Below, in pieces: positions 47,178 to 57,645 of a stretch of DNA of 64,000 bases; within the stretch, counting starts at the first letter, position 1; every line of letters begins with the position of its first letter. The stretch covers positions 62,001-126,000 of the forward strand of contig NZ_AULT01000008.1 in the NCBI RefSeq assembly GCF_000422425.1. The letters run 5' to 3'. The position numbers were made by a program, and so were the translations under genes. Below the pieces are notes generated by a model, which was not told where the DNA came from, did no database searches, and was given only the letters and a program-made list of their open reading frames with translations. Origin of the DNA: Oceanospirillum beijerinckii DSM 7166 (GTDB lineage: Bacteria; Pseudomonadota; Gammaproteobacteria; Pseudomonadales; Halomonadaceae).

Positions 47178-47513
47178 GAGGATTAGCTTTTAAGTTTGAT
47201 AATAGATGTTTTTCAAAAATAGGTTTTTTACTCTATGGTGGATTCTATATAAATCTTAAGATAAGTGCTATTACACGACATTACATGTCGATACGTGCCT
47301 TTGCATGGTTTAACAATCTGTGTGGGGGCTAATTGGTCTCGCTCTTCTACGCGATTGTTTTTGACGATTGAGTTGATAGATATTAATAGCTTATAACTTT
47401 GACTAAATTGCCACAGAATACGTATCAGTACTGCAATTTGGCAAGACTTGGGGTCGAAGTGTGTGATTGGCTCTATGCTGAATGACAACGTATTCCGATG
47501 ACGGGAGTTTTCT
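47178..47513. other. 336-base divergent gap between Sel1 gene and chemoreceptor gene
   Basis: AT-rich. It contains a small palindrome CGACAT-TAC-ATGTCG (47276-47290), otherwise nothing I can assign. A minus-strand frame of about 100 codons exists here but has no protein-like features. Confidence 0.5.
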
Positions 47514-49142
47514 ATGTTTAATCGCTTATCCATTACCCGGGCGTTACAGCTGTCTTTTGGGGCCGCTATAGCCGCGACACTGTTACTTGGTATCTATCTG
47601 TTACTGGCGATTAATAGCGTTCAGCAGCAGTTTGTCACTGTGGTTGATCGTAATGTCAGCCTGTTAACCACGGTATCTGATCTGCGCTATTACACGGTGA
47701 CTTATCGCCGCTTTGCTCTGGACTATGGCTTGACCAATGATCAGGCTGAGCACAATAAAATTCTGCAAACCATTCAGTACAACGATGAACAAGTGGCTGA
47801 GGCGATGTCTCATATGAATTCCCTGGCCGATACTGCGCAGATTCGTAATGATCTCGAAGACTATCGTCGTCGCATTGATGATTATCGGGGTATGCAGGAA
47901 AACTATATTCGGCTGATTGATGATGGCAGGATCGATGCCGCGCGCCGTGAGATGTTAGGGCCCATGTTGGCTCCTTTTAATGCCATTGTGGATCTGTTAG
48001 GTCGCTTACAGCAGGATCTGGAAAAAGAAGCGATTGATATTAAGCTGGCAGAGGCCAGAAATATTGAATCTCTGATTATGCAGACGGCGGTGATCGGTGT
48101 GCTGGTGGCGGTTGCAATTCTGATTATGGGCGTTGCGATATCCCGTAAAGTCAGCCGCCCGTTGGATAAACTGATTTCCCAGATGCAGGCTGTTGAGCGG
48201 GGACATTTACATCAAAAGCTGGACCCGGCCGATTTTGCCAAGGATGAGTTGGGTGCGGCAGCCAAATCCTTTACCCGGATGCAGGATGGTTTGACTGTGT
48301 TGGCAAGGGAGATCAACGACAGCGTAGCGACACTTGAAGCAACCAGTTGTCAGTTGCAGCAAAGAGTGAATGAGACCTCGCTCAGCCTGGAAACTCAACG
48401 CAGTGAGATCGCGCAGATAGCGACGGCGACAGAACAGATGCAGGCCGGTTTTGTTGAGGTGACTCACCGCACGGTTGAAGCCTCTGAACAATCCAGTCAG
48501 GCGCAGCAGGAAGCCCATGACAGCCAAAGTAATATTCAGCAATCAGTGCTGCAGAGTGAGGCGTTATCAACGGCATTAACCCGTACGGCTGAGGTGGTTT
48601 TGAAACTGCAGGAAGACAGCCATAGTATCAGTGTGATCTCGGAAGTGATCGGCACCATTACCGAGCAAACCAATCTGCTGGCACTGAATGCGGCGATTGA
48701 GGCGGCACGGGCCGGAGAAGCAGGGCGAGGGTTCGCGGTGGTGGCTGATGAGGTACGTCAGCTAGCGCAGAAAACGCAATCATCGTTGGGTGAGATTGCC
48801 GAGATTATCACCTCGCTGCAAAGCCATGCAGGACAAGCGGCTGAGATGATGACCACCAGCCAAGAACAGATGCAGATGGGGCTGGACCAGGTGCGTCAGG
48901 CGGGGACATCCTTTGGCAATATTTTGATGGCTTCTGAAACGATTGCCGGTATGAGCCGCCAGATCGCGACAGCCACGGAAGAGCAAACTCAGGTGGCCCG
49001 TAATCTGGGTGACAGCGTGGGTACGATTCATGCGGCATCGGACAGTATTGCACAGGGGGCCTTGGCTACGGAGCAGGCCTGTCAGGCACTGCAAAATGAA
49101 AGTGAACATCTGAGCCAGCTAGCTTCCCGCTTTAAGCTATAG
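47514..49142 (+). CDS. Methyl-accepting chemotaxis protein with four-helix-bundle sensor
   Basis: A 542-residue chemoreceptor. The first membrane helix is at about 12-32 and the second at about 190-210; the periplasmic part between them is helical, of the 4HB_MCP type ([21 protein letters not shown]). HAMP and a signalling domain follow, with [22 protein letters not shown] and [14 protein letters not shown]. No adjacent chemotaxis genes. Ligand unknown. GGGAG precedes the ATG. Confidence 0.95.
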   Translation: MFNRLSITRALQLSFGAAIAATLLLGIYLLLAINSVQQQFVTVVDRNVSLLTTVSDLRYYTVTYRRFALDYGLTNDQAEHNKILQTIQYNDEQVAEAMSHMNSLADTAQIRNDLEDYRRRIDDYRGMQENYIRLIDDGRIDAARREMLGPMLAPFNAIVDLLGRLQQDLEKEAIDIKLAEARNIESLIMQTAVIGVLVAVAILIMGVAISRKVSRPLDKLISQMQAVERGHLHQKLDPADFAKDELGAAAKSFTRMQDGLTVLAREINDSVATLEATSCQLQQRVNETSLSLETQRSEIAQIATATEQMQAGFVEVTHRTVEASEQSSQAQQEAHDSQSNIQQSVLQSEALSTALTRTAEVVLKLQEDSHSISVISEVIGTITEQTNLLALNAAIEAARAGEAGRGFAVVADEVRQLAQKTQSSLGEIAEIITSLQSHAGQAAEMMTTSQEQMQMGLDQVRQAGTSFGNILMASETIAGMSRQIATATEEQTQVARNLGDSVGTIHAASDSIAQGALATEQACQALQNESEHLSQLASRFKL

Positions 49143-49407
49143 CCAGATTATTCAGTCGGTTCGTTTATCTGCTGCCTATCCGTGTCATGCTGCGCGTAAT
49201 ACGGGCTGACTGATTGAGTGCTGTGATCATCTCTCTCTTATGTCTGCGATGGGGCTCCTTTAAAGGATTATGGCTGGGGGAACCAATCGTAGACTTATCA
49301 CTCTTATTCACACTAACTCTGTGAAATCATTCGCTTTATAGCTGACCTTTGGCATCCTGGCATGCTTTAATCATGTTGGATTGCTGCAATTAACACAGGA
49401 TGATGTT

Positions 49408-51345
49408 ATGCCCGATTGTCCGTTGCCTCTGGTTCTGGCCGGTCCGATACTGCGCCGTTTAACCCCTGATCGTTTAACCTTCTGGTTAGCGACGACCTCG
49501 CCTGTGCAACTGCGTTTAACGCTGTTGCCTGAGAATGGCAGTGCCCGTTTTATTGATCAGTCGGTTATGACCGATGCGTGTTGTGTGTTGGTGGCGGGTG
49601 AGTCGCTCTATTTCTGTCTGATCGATCTGGCGTTAAATGAGCCATTACCGCAGGATTGCTGGATCGGTTATCAGCTGGAGTTGATGCCTGAGGAGCAATC
49701 GGAGACAGCCAGTTGGCAAAACTGGCGTCAGTGGGCCCCAGATCTGTGCTATCCCGGTAAGGATACGCCAGGTTTTGTGCTGCGTTCCAAGTTGGATCGC
49801 CTACTGCACGGTTCCTGTCGCAAGCCTCATTTCCCGGGGCAGGATGGTTTATTAAGAGCAGATCAACAGGTACAGGAGTATCTGCATGATCCAGCGCTCT
49901 GGCCCGCGTTGTTAATGATGAGCGGAGATCAGATCTATGCGGATGATGTAGCCGCGCCTATGCTGGTAGCGATTCATGAGCTGCTGGGTTTACTGAAGCT
50001 ACCGGTCGAGACGCTGCCGGGGGCTAAACTGGATAGTACTCATGAGCTGCATGGCAGTCAGGCTTATTACTATCAGCGTGAGAACCTGCTACCGATGACC
50101 CGACCAGATAAGGATGTCAGAAAGCGGGTATTTGAAGGTGTACGCAAGCCGGTGTTTACAACGGATACGGCTCACAATCATCTGGTGTCTCTGGGTGAAG
50201 TGTTGGCGATGTATCTGTTGGTCTGGTCTCCTGCGGGGTGGACTGTGCTGCATCAGAATGAGCCTTTAGGCCTGGAGACTGCTCAGGCGGAACGCTACCG
50301 GAAAGAGTATGACAATCTGCAGCTGTTCAGTGACGGTTTGGCTCGTGTTCAGAGAGTGATGGCTCATCTGCCGGTGGCGATGATTTTTGATGATCACGAT
50401 GTGACAGATGATTGGAATCTGACCGCCGGTTGGGAGCAGACCGCATACGAACACCCTTTCTCACGTCGCATTATCGGCAATGCATTATTGGGCTATCTGG
50501 TTTGTCAGGGGTGGGGGAATGCCCCTGAACGTTTTCCTGATACCTTAATGAATCAGGTCGGGCAGGTGTTGAAACAGCCTGGCACAGAAGCCCATGATCT
50601 GTTGGTTAGTCATCTGAACCGTTTTAATCAATGGCATTATCAATGGCCCACGAGCCCTGCCTTAGTGGTACTGGATACCCGCACCCATCGCTGGCGCTCG
50701 GAAAAAGGGCTGAATCAGCCATCAGGATTGATGGATTGGGAGGCGTTATCCGATCTGCAGCAACTGTTAATCGGTAAAGAAGCGGTGGTTATGGTATCCC
50801 CTGCGCCTGTTTTTGGTGTGAAGTTGATTGAGGCGGTACAGAAAGTATTCACCTGGTGCGGTAAGCCTCTAATGGTAGACGCCGAGAACTGGATGGCGCA
50901 TCCCGGTGCTGCCTATGCCATGATGAATCTGTTCCGCCATGGGAATACACCGAAACATTTTGTCATTCTGTCGGGCGATGTGCACTACTCCTTTGTCTAC
51001 GATATTGAGCTGAAAAGCGATAAACGTGGGCAGGATATCTGGCAGATCACCAGCAGTGGTATCAAAAACCAGTTCCCGGAAAAGCTACTGACAGTATTTG
51101 ACCGTTTAAACCGTTGGCTCTACAGCCCGGTATCACCGCTGAACTGGTTTACCAAGCGGCGTAAGATGCGCATTATTCCGAGAAAACCAGACTCTGCGGA
51201 CCCTGGAGAGCGTTTGTTGAATGCTTCGGGGATTGGTTATGTTGAGTTAAGTGATGATGGTCGGCCCACACTGGTGATGCAGCTATGTGCCGATGGGCGG
51301 GATATTGAATTTGACCCCAGAGAGCATGAGGCCCATTGGGATTAA
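49408..51345 (+). CDS. PhoD-like alkaline phosphatase/metallophosphatase
   Basis: I start at ATG 49408 with AGGATG upstream; an upstream ATG-less extension is not supported. The 645-residue protein is a PhoD-like metallophosphatase: an N-terminal beta domain, then MMSGDQIYADDV, MIFDDHDVTDDWNLT and ILSGDVHYSFVYD, the metal-binding motifs of the family. There is no signal peptide, so it is probably cytoplasmic, unlike classic secreted PhoD. Phosphomonoester or phosphodiester substrate is unknown. It stands alone on its strand. Confidence 0.88.
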   Translation: MPDCPLPLVLAGPILRRLTPDRLTFWLATTSPVQLRLTLLPENGSARFIDQSVMTDACCVLVAGESLYFCLIDLALNEPLPQDCWIGYQLELMPEEQSETASWQNWRQWAPDLCYPGKDTPGFVLRSKLDRLLHGSCRKPHFPGQDGLLRADQQVQEYLHDPALWPALLMMSGDQIYADDVAAPMLVAIHELLGLLKLPVETLPGAKLDSTHELHGSQAYYYQRENLLPMTRPDKDVRKRVFEGVRKPVFTTDTAHNHLVSLGEVLAMYLLVWSPAGWTVLHQNEPLGLETAQAERYRKEYDNLQLFSDGLARVQRVMAHLPVAMIFDDHDVTDDWNLTAGWEQTAYEHPFSRRIIGNALLGYLVCQGWGNAPERFPDTLMNQVGQVLKQPGTEAHDLLVSHLNRFNQWHYQWPTSPALVVLDTRTHRWRSEKGLNQPSGLMDWEALSDLQQLLIGKEAVVMVSPAPVFGVKLIEAVQKVFTWCGKPLMVDAENWMAHPGAAYAMMNLFRHGNTPKHFVILSGDVHYSFVYDIELKSDKRGQDIWQITSSGIKNQFPEKLLTVFDRLNRWLYSPVSPLNWFTKRRKMRIIPRKPDSADPGERLLNASGIGYVELSDDGRPTLVMQLCADGRDIEFDPREHEAHWD

Positions 51346-51409
51346 TCAGGGACGACGATGTGGATAACTGGGTTATCCACATCGTGAGGTGTTTGATATT
51401 AAAGGCGTT

Positions 51410-52336
51410 TTATTGGGCCCGAGCCGGTGTCAAAAACAGCTCCGGATTAACATACTCGCCATTCAGGCTAACGCTAAAGCCCAAGTGTGGCGTTGTAATC
51501 GGCGCGGCAAAACTCTTGCCAAAGATAATCTGTTTACCTGTAGTGCCGATCTTGCCGATCTCCTCACCACGATTAATCCACTGACCTTCACGTATACGGA
51601 AGTTAACGGCTTGCAAATGACTGTATTGAGTAAATAAGCCACTGCCGTGATCAAGTACCACATGAGTGCCTTGGTAGAACATATCTTTAATTAGAGCGAT
51701 GCGACCACTGGCTGGCGCAATAACCCGCTGTCCTGACAGATCCACGCTGTTGTGGTTATAGACCAGTTCCTGATTATAAAAGATACGCTGGCCAAAGGGT
51801 TTCAGTATCTTACCGTTAGTGGGGTGCAGGAAGGGTCGACTATCGGGTTCGCCGTTGCTCCAATTTTGGATCACGCTATTAATCTGTTGCTCGTCTTTAG
51901 CGATGGTTTGGCGCTGCGTTGACGTGAGATCGGTACGTAGTGGTGCGCGGCTCGCGAGGCGTTTTTCACCGTTATATTCTGGCTCCACCACATCAATATA
52001 CACGCTGCGGTTTTTACCACCGGGCTGGCGAATATCCAGACTGTGTTTACCTGCGCCCAGATTTTGCGATAAACCAACCCAGGCCACCCAGCGATCATCG
52101 CTGCGTTTATTATAGGCGCGGTTCATGGTGTAGACGCGTTTACCACGGAAATAGGCTTCCGGTACGCCTTCACCGATGGAGTTGGGCAGCTCAATAACGA
52201 TGACTCCACCGGGTACTGGGTTTGCCCTGGGGTTGTACTCTGCGTGAGCAGGCAGGCTTAAAATAGCAGTCAGTAGTCCGGTAGTCAGTAAAGCACCAAA
52301 ACTACGCCGACCTGTTAAGGGTGTGTTGTCACGCAT
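51410..52336 (-). CDS. M23 family peptidase (LytM/lysostaphin-like), secreted
   Basis: A 308-residue exported protein with a signal peptide ending SLPAHAEYN and an N-terminal Ig-like domain, then a C-terminal LytM domain. The first metal motif HNSVD (HxxxD) and the catalytic YSHL are present. The final HxH motif reads PHLGF, with glycine in place of the second histidine that ligates zinc in LytM, and about ten extra residues sit before it (GKSFAAPITT). It may cut peptidoglycan weakly or act as a hydrolase regulator. Convergent with the PhoD-like gene and upstream of xseA in the opposite direction of guaB. Confidence 0.87.
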   Translation of the reverse strand: MRDNTPLTGRRSFGALLTTGLLTAILSLPAHAEYNPRANPVPGGVIVIELPNSIGEGVPEAYFRGKRVYTMNRAYNKRSDDRWVAWVGLSQNLGAGKHSLDIRQPGGKNRSVYIDVVEPEYNGEKRLASRAPLRTDLTSTQRQTIAKDEQQINSVIQNWSNGEPDSRPFLHPTNGKILKPFGQRIFYNQELVYNHNSVDLSGQRVIAPASGRIALIKDMFYQGTHVVLDHGSGLFTQYSHLQAVNFRIREGQWINRGEEIGKIGTTGKQIIFGKSFAAPITTPHLGFSVSLNGEYVNPELFLTPARAQ

Positions 52337-52436
52337 AATAATCCCCTGAATTAACTCCTGACACGCATATTAGCGGAATTTTTCCTAATATGCTGCCCCG
52401 GTGCACAGGCCAGAAAAGTTTTTATGCACCAGTGGT

Positions 52437-53921
52437 TTATTGTTGTTTGTCCTGTACCTGGCAGACCAGTTTTCCCTGTGCCAGTTTTGCTGTCACGGTA
52501 TCTCCGACGGCCACATGATCAGTGTGCCGGATAATCTCTCCGTTCGTATCTTCAACGATAGCATAACCCCGGGACAGAGTGGCTAATGGGCTAACTGTCT
52601 CAAGGCTATGGCTTAACTGTGCCAGTGTCTGTTTCTGTTTATCAAGTTGATTTTGCACACTTTTGTAGAGCCTTTGTTCCAAGCGGCTCAGGTTATCACT
52701 CAGTTGTTGCTGCTTTTTGTCAGGGCTGGCGCGAAGCAGGCGTTGGCTGAGTTGTTCCAGCTGTTGCTGAGTTTTCTGCTCCTGCTGCTGAAAACTGAAG
52801 TGTAGCCGTTTGCTTAGATTTTCCAGCTGGGCCTGTTGCTGTTGCATCTGTTCTTTGGGATGACGCAGTTGGGGGCGGTAGACCTGCAGTTGTTGTTTGT
52901 CCCGTTGCAGTCGTTGTTGCATCGCCTGGGTCAGACGTTGCTCCAATTGGCCCAGTAGCTGATCCTGTTGCAGCAGGCCTTGATAGCAGCGCTGGTATCT
53001 GTGTTCCAGATAATCCAGCTGTTGCTGGTGCTCCTGCAGCACACGTTGCATCGATTGCTCGATTTTGCTTTCTGCCTGCTGCAGCCAGTGTTGCCACTGA
53101 TCCAAGTCCGGGCTGACCAGCTCTGCCGCCGCCGAAGGCGTTGGTGCTCTTAAATCGGCGACATAATCGGAGATGGTGATATCGGTTTCGTGGCCTACGG
53201 CGCTAACAATAGGAATATGGCTGGTAAAGATCGCTCTGGCGACGCGTTCATCGTTAAACGCCCACAGGTCTTCCAGACTGCCGCCGCCTCGACCGACAAT
53301 CAGCAGATCAGCTGTGCCATGGAGATGAGCCAGCTCAATAGCGCGGGCGATAGAAGCTGGCGCTTCGGTGCCTTGCACCACTGCCGGGTAGATCACTACC
53401 TCGGCCAGTGGGAAACGGCGTTTTAGTACCGTGATCATATCTTTGACCGCAGCCCCTGTGGGCGAAGTGACCAGTCCGATCACATCCGGTATGGGTGGCA
53501 GTGCTTTTTTATAGCTGCGATCAAATAGGCCTTCTTCTTTTAAGCGATGCTTTAACGCTTCAAAGGCACGGATCAATGCCCCACGGCCCTGTTCCTCCAT
53601 GGTCTCGGCAATCAGTTGATAATCACCTCGACCCTCGTACAGGCTGACTCGGGCATGCAGTTGCACTTTGTCGCCATTTTTCGGCTTAAAGGCCAGCATC
53701 TGGGCTCGGTTACGGAACATGGCACAACGCACCTGGCTTTGCTCATCCTTCAGGCTGAAATAGAGATGGCCGGAGCCCGGCGCACTTAAGTTGGATATTT
53801 CGCCTTGCACCACGATCAGCGGAAATTCACCTTCCAGTATCTGGCGTACCCGACGGTTCAGTTCCGTCACGGTAAACACCGGTTGGCCAATGTTGCTGAC
53901 AGGGGAAGGTGAGGTGTGCAT
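52437..53921 (-). CDS. xseA: Exodeoxyribonuclease VII large subunit
   Basis: XseA with XseB degrades single-stranded DNA. I choose ATG 53921 (MHTSPSPVSN); a GTG at 53948 is possible but has no visible ribosome-binding site. The protein (494 residues) has the N-terminal OB-fold (VVQGEISNLSAPGSGHLYFS), the catalytic domain with PIPDVIGLVTSPTGAA and VGRGGGSLEDLWAFNDE, SAVGHETDIT, and a long Gln-rich coiled coil (about residues 270-430) as in the family. Divergent from guaB. Confidence 0.95.
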   Translation of the reverse strand: MHTSPSPVSNIGQPVFTVTELNRRVRQILEGEFPLIVVQGEISNLSAPGSGHLYFSLKDEQSQVRCAMFRNRAQMLAFKPKNGDKVQLHARVSLYEGRGDYQLIAETMEEQGRGALIRAFEALKHRLKEEGLFDRSYKKALPPIPDVIGLVTSPTGAAVKDMITVLKRRFPLAEVVIYPAVVQGTEAPASIARAIELAHLHGTADLLIVGRGGGSLEDLWAFNDERVARAIFTSHIPIVSAVGHETDITISDYVADLRAPTPSAAAELVSPDLDQWQHWLQQAESKIEQSMQRVLQEHQQQLDYLEHRYQRCYQGLLQQDQLLGQLEQRLTQAMQQRLQRDKQQLQVYRPQLRHPKEQMQQQQAQLENLSKRLHFSFQQQEQKTQQQLEQLSQRLLRASPDKKQQQLSDNLSRLEQRLYKSVQNQLDKQKQTLAQLSHSLETVSPLATLSRGYAIVEDTNGEIIRHTDHVAVGDTVTAKLAQGKLVCQVQDKQQ

Positions 53922-54168
53922 AAAGGTTCCGTTTAACTGTTTGATCACCGAAGATTTATCGCGCAGCTTATTGCCAGTCCATGATTCACAAGAAGGCGAA
54001 AAACACTGACTGCAAAAATGCTTAGTTTAACTCGGTTTAATAAGAGAAGTTTAACACTCTGGGGGGACTGATTCTGACGTTACTCCGCAGTTATTCCACA
54101 AGACAATAGCAAAAAGCAGAAAATACCGTTCATGAAATTGAAAACAGTAAAAGTTATGGTGCTTCAGG

Positions 54169-54197
54169 TTTACGGAAATTGAATCTTACGATAAAAT
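54169..54197 (+). promoter_or_regulatory. Sigma70-type promoter of guaB
   Basis: TTTACG at 54169-54174 and TAAAAT at 54192-54197 with exact 17-base spacing, about 45 bases before the guaB ATG. Confidence 0.7.
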
Positions 54198-54246
54198 AGC
54201 AGGTTAATCTTCTTTTTATCCTCACTGTTCAGCAGGCTCGCGGAAT

Positions 54247-55716
54247 ATGTTACGTATTGCTCAAGAAGCGCTTACTTTTGATGATGTTTTGCTGGTTCCA
54301 GGCTACTCCGAAGTTTTACCAAACGACGTTAGTCTGAAGACCCGAATTACCCGTGATATCACCCTGAATATCCCGCTGGTTTCCGCCGCGATGGATACCG
54401 TTACTGAAGCCCGTCTGGCGATTGCCATGGCTCAGGAAGGTGGTATTGGTATCATCCACAAAAACATGACCATCGCGCAGCAAGCTCAGCAGGTGCGTCA
54501 GGTTAAGAAACACGAAAGTGTTATCGTAAAAGATCCTGTTACCGTTACTCCAAACACCACCGTTCAGGAGTTGCTGGAACTGACCAATGAAACCCGTTTC
54601 TCTGGTATGCCTGTAGTCGAAGGCGACGAGCTGGTGGGTATCGTAACCAGCCGTGACTTCCGCTTTAAGCCAAATCTGGATGACGTTGTTGCTAACATCA
54701 TGACACCAAAAGATAAACTGGTGACTGTGAAGCAAGGTGCGTCTCTGGATGAGATCAAAGCAAAGCTGCACCAGTACCGCATTGAAAAGATTCTGGTCGT
54801 GGACGATGAGTTCCACCTGCAAGGTCTGGTCACCGTTAAAGATATCGAAAAAGCCCGTACTTACCCGAACGCTTGTAAAGATGAAGACGGTCGTCTGCGT
54901 GTGGGTGCTGCGGTAGGTACTGGTCCAGAAACTCCTGATCGTGTGAATGCACTGGTTGAAGCCGGTGTTGACGTGATCGTTGTGGATACGGCTCACGGTC
55001 ACTCTAAAGGTGTTATCGACCGTGTTCGTTGGGTGAAAGAAAACCACCCTCAGGTTCAGGTGATCGGCGGTAATATCGCCACAGCTGAAGCGGCGATAGC
55101 GCTGGCTGAAGCGGGTGCAGATGCCGTTAAAGTGGGTATTGGCCCAGGCTCTATCTGTACGACTCGTATCGTTGCGGGTGTGGGTGTACCTCAGATCTCT
55201 GCGGTGGCTAACGTATCTGATGCTCTGAAAAAATATGATATCCCTCTGATCGCAGACGGTGGTGTACGTTTCTCCGGTGACCTGGCTAAAGCGATTGTGG
55301 CGGGTGCCAGCGTGATCATGGTTGGTGGCCTGTTAGCCGGTACTGAAGAGGCTCCGGGTGAGATTGAGTTGTACCAGGGTCGTTCTTACAAGTCCTACCG
55401 TGGCATGGGTTCTCTGGGTGCGATGTCTCAGGCTCAGGGTTCCAGTGACCGTTACTTCCAGGACAAGAATGCGGGTGTAGAGAAACTGGTACCTGAAGGT
55501 ATCGAAGGCCGCGTACCTTACAAAGGTCATATGAGTGCGATTGTTCACCAGCTGATGGGTGGCCTGCGTTCTTCCATGGGTTATACCGGTAGCGCGACAA
55601 TCGAAGAGATGCGTACTGTACCTCAGTTTGTACAGATTACCGGTGCCGGTATGCGTGAATCTCACGTACACGACGTTCAGATCACTAAAGAAGCACCGAA
55701 CTATCGGGTCGGCTGA
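54247..55716 (+). CDS. guaB: Inosine-5'-monophosphate dehydrogenase
   Basis: Oxidises IMP to XMP with NAD+, the first step of guanine nucleotide synthesis. The 489-residue TIM-barrel enzyme has a pair of CBS domains (about residues 95-205), the catalytic cysteine loop [11 protein letters not shown] (about residue 305), and the flap segment [14 protein letters not shown]. Length is typical. guaA follows after a terminator and a 216-base gap. Strongly biased codon use suggests high expression. Confidence 0.98.
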   Translation: MLRIAQEALTFDDVLLVPGYSEVLPNDVSLKTRITRDITLNIPLVSAAMDTVTEARLAIAMAQEGGIGIIHKNMTIAQQAQQVRQVKKHESVIVKDPVTVTPNTTVQELLELTNETRFSGMPVVEGDELVGIVTSRDFRFKPNLDDVVANIMTPKDKLVTVKQGASLDEIKAKLHQYRIEKILVVDDEFHLQGLVTVKDIEKARTYPNACKDEDGRLRVGAAVGTGPETPDRVNALVEAGVDVIVVDTAHGHSKGVIDRVRWVKENHPQVQVIGGNIATAEAAIALAEAGADAVKVGIGPGSICTTRIVAGVGVPQISAVANVSDALKKYDIPLIADGGVRFSGDLAKAIVAGASVIMVGGLLAGTEEAPGEIELYQGRSYKSYRGMGSLGAMSQAQGSSDRYFQDKNAGVEKLVPEGIEGRVPYKGHMSAIVHQLMGGLRSSMGYTGSATIEEMRTVPQFVQITGAGMRESHVHDVQITKEAPNYRVG

Positions 55717-55733
55717 TTCGACTGAGCGCGTAA

Positions 55734-55765
55734 AAAAGTGGGGCATTTGTGCCCCACTTTTTGTT
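55734..55765 (+). terminator. guaB terminator
   Basis: AAAAGTGGGGC and GCCCCACTTTT form an 11-bp stem with a six-base loop, 17 bases after guaB. It may be leaky if guaA is cotranscribed. Confidence 0.88.
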
Positions 55766-55932
55766 TAGCTCCAGTATTAAGTCACCGCTTTACTGCTTAG
55801 CTTAAAACTGTTGAGCAACACCGTTTCCTTTCGACAGTTGCTCGACTATGGTTTGAGCAATTGTTTGATAATTATTTTTGCAGGCTGTCCATTCCGGGCA
55901 GGCCGTCATTATTCTGATGGGTTGGTAAAACA

Positions 55933-57510
55933 ATGAGCCAAGATATTCATGCTCAGAAAGTCCTGATTCTGGACTTTGGATCTCAGTACACTCAGCTGAT
56001 TGCACGCCGTGTACGTGAGATTGGTGTTTACAGTGAGATTCGTGCCTTTGATATGAGCGAAGAAGAGATTCGCGAATATAACCCTAAAGGCATCATCCTG
56101 GCGGGTGGTCCTGAGTCGGTGACAGAAGAAGGTTCACCGCGCGCACCTGAGTGTGTCTTCAACATGGGGCTGCCAGTGCTGGGTATCTGCTACGGCATGC
56201 AGACCATGGCTGAGCAGATGGGCGGCAAGGTTGAAGGCTCCGATGTCCGTGAGTTTGGTTACGCTCAGGTGAAGATCGAAGCGGACAACACCCTGACCAA
56301 AGATATCAAAGATCATGTAGACACTGACGGCAAAGCACTGCTGGACGTCTGGATGAGCCACGGTGATAAAGTAGTGGCAATGCCGGAAGGCTTTGAGCTG
56401 ATGGCATCTACCCCAAGCTGTGCTATCGCTGGTATGTTCAACGCCGAGAAGAACTTCTTCGGTGTACAGTTCCACCCAGAAGTGACCCATACCCTGCAAG
56501 GTGGTCGTCTGCTGGAGCACTTCCTGCTGGAAATCTGTGGTTGTGAAGCCCTGTGGACTGCAGCTAACATTATCGAAGACCAGATTGAGCGTGTTCGCGC
56601 TCAGGTGGGCGATCAGAAAGTCCTGCTGGGTCTGTCCGGTGGTGTGGATTCTTCCGTAGTAGCGGCACTGCTGCACAAGGCAATTGGCGATCAGCTGACC
56701 TGTGTATTTGTTGATAACGGCCTGCTGCGTAAGAACGAAGGCGATATGGTGATGGACATGTTCGCCAAGAACATGGGCGTTAAAGTGATCCGTGCCGACG
56801 TAGAAGAGCTGTTCCTGGGCAAACTGGCGGGTGTATCCGATCCAGAAGCCAAGCGTAAGGTGATCGGTAATACCTTTATCGAAGTGTTCGACGAAGAAGC
56901 GGCTAAGCTGAAAGACGTTAACTTCCTGGCTCAGGGCACCATCTACCCAGACGTGATTGAGTCTGCTGCGGCGAAAACCGGTAAAGCACACGTGATCAAG
57001 TCGCACCACAATGTGGGCGGTCTGCCAGAAGACATGAAGATGGAACTGGTTGAGCCGCTGCGTGAGCTGTTCAAAGATGAAGTCCGTAAGATTGGTCTGG
57101 AACTGGGTCTGCCATACGATATGGTTTACCGTCACCCATTCCCGGGACCGGGTCTGGGCGTACGTATTCTGGGCGAAGTGAAGAAAGAATACGCTGATAT
57201 CCTGCGTGAAGCGGATGCGATCTTTATCGAAGAGCTGCACAACTTCGACTGGTACCATAAAACCAGCCAGGCATTTGTTGTCTTCCTGCCGGTTAAATCC
57301 GTAGGTGTAGTAGGCGACGGTCGTCGTTACGAGTGGGTTGTGTCTCTGCGTGCGGTAGAAACCATCGACTTTATGACCGCTCGCTGGGCTCACCTGCCAT
57401 ACGAGCTGCTGGAGAAGGTTTCCAACCGTATCATTAACGAGATCAGCGGTATCTCCCGTGTGGCTTACGATGTATCCAGCAAGCCACCAGCGACCATTGA
57501 GTGGGAGTGA
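55933..57510 (+). CDS. guaA: GMP synthase (glutamine-hydrolysing)
   Basis: Aminates XMP to GMP using glutamine. The 525-residue protein has the class I amidotransferase domain with the cysteine nucleophile in [11 protein letters not shown] (about residue 86) and HPEVTHT, then the ATP pyrophosphatase domain with [13 protein letters not shown] (about 235), and the C-terminal dimerisation domain ending PATIEWE. Works directly after GuaB, encoded upstream. Confidence 0.98.
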   Translation: MSQDIHAQKVLILDFGSQYTQLIARRVREIGVYSEIRAFDMSEEEIREYNPKGIILAGGPESVTEEGSPRAPECVFNMGLPVLGICYGMQTMAEQMGGKVEGSDVREFGYAQVKIEADNTLTKDIKDHVDTDGKALLDVWMSHGDKVVAMPEGFELMASTPSCAIAGMFNAEKNFFGVQFHPEVTHTLQGGRLLEHFLLEICGCEALWTAANIIEDQIERVRAQVGDQKVLLGLSGGVDSSVVAALLHKAIGDQLTCVFVDNGLLRKNEGDMVMDMFAKNMGVKVIRADVEELFLGKLAGVSDPEAKRKVIGNTFIEVFDEEAAKLKDVNFLAQGTIYPDVIESAAAKTGKAHVIKSHHNVGGLPEDMKMELVEPLRELFKDEVRKIGLELGLPYDMVYRHPFPGPGLGVRILGEVKKEYADILREADAIFIEELHNFDWYHKTSQAFVVFLPVKSVGVVGDGRRYEWVVSLRAVETIDFMTARWAHLPYELLEKVSNRIINEISGISRVAYDVSSKPPATIEWE

Positions 57511-57553
57511 GGCTGGCTATCAATAGCTCAAAAAGCCTTTAGCAAACGAATGA

Positions 57554-57586
57554 AATGCCAGCCAGTATTACTGCCTGGCATTTTTT
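57554..57586 (+). terminator. guaA terminator
   Basis: AATGCCAG and CTGGCATT form an 8-bp stem with a 13-base loop, followed by a T-run. Confidence 0.75.
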
Positions 57587-57645
57587 ATCTTTATTTTTAA
57601 CTAGCCGTTTTGTCTGCGTTTACTATGTTTAGGGACGTTCCATTA

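Noticed and set aside
47228-47533. A 101-codon minus-strand frame upstream of the second chemoreceptor
   Set aside because: It overlaps the chemoreceptor start, has no ribosome-binding site and a random-looking composition.
49330-49375. A sigma54 promoter ahead of the PhoD-like gene
   Set aside because: TGGCAT is present but the TTGC half at the right spacing is missing.
56134-57393. A 419-codon frame antisense to guaA (and similar long ones antisense to hom, thrC and guaB)
   Set aside because: All occur opposite highly biased housekeeping genes and in the same relative frame, which is what codon bias produces. No motifs or ribosome-binding sites support them.
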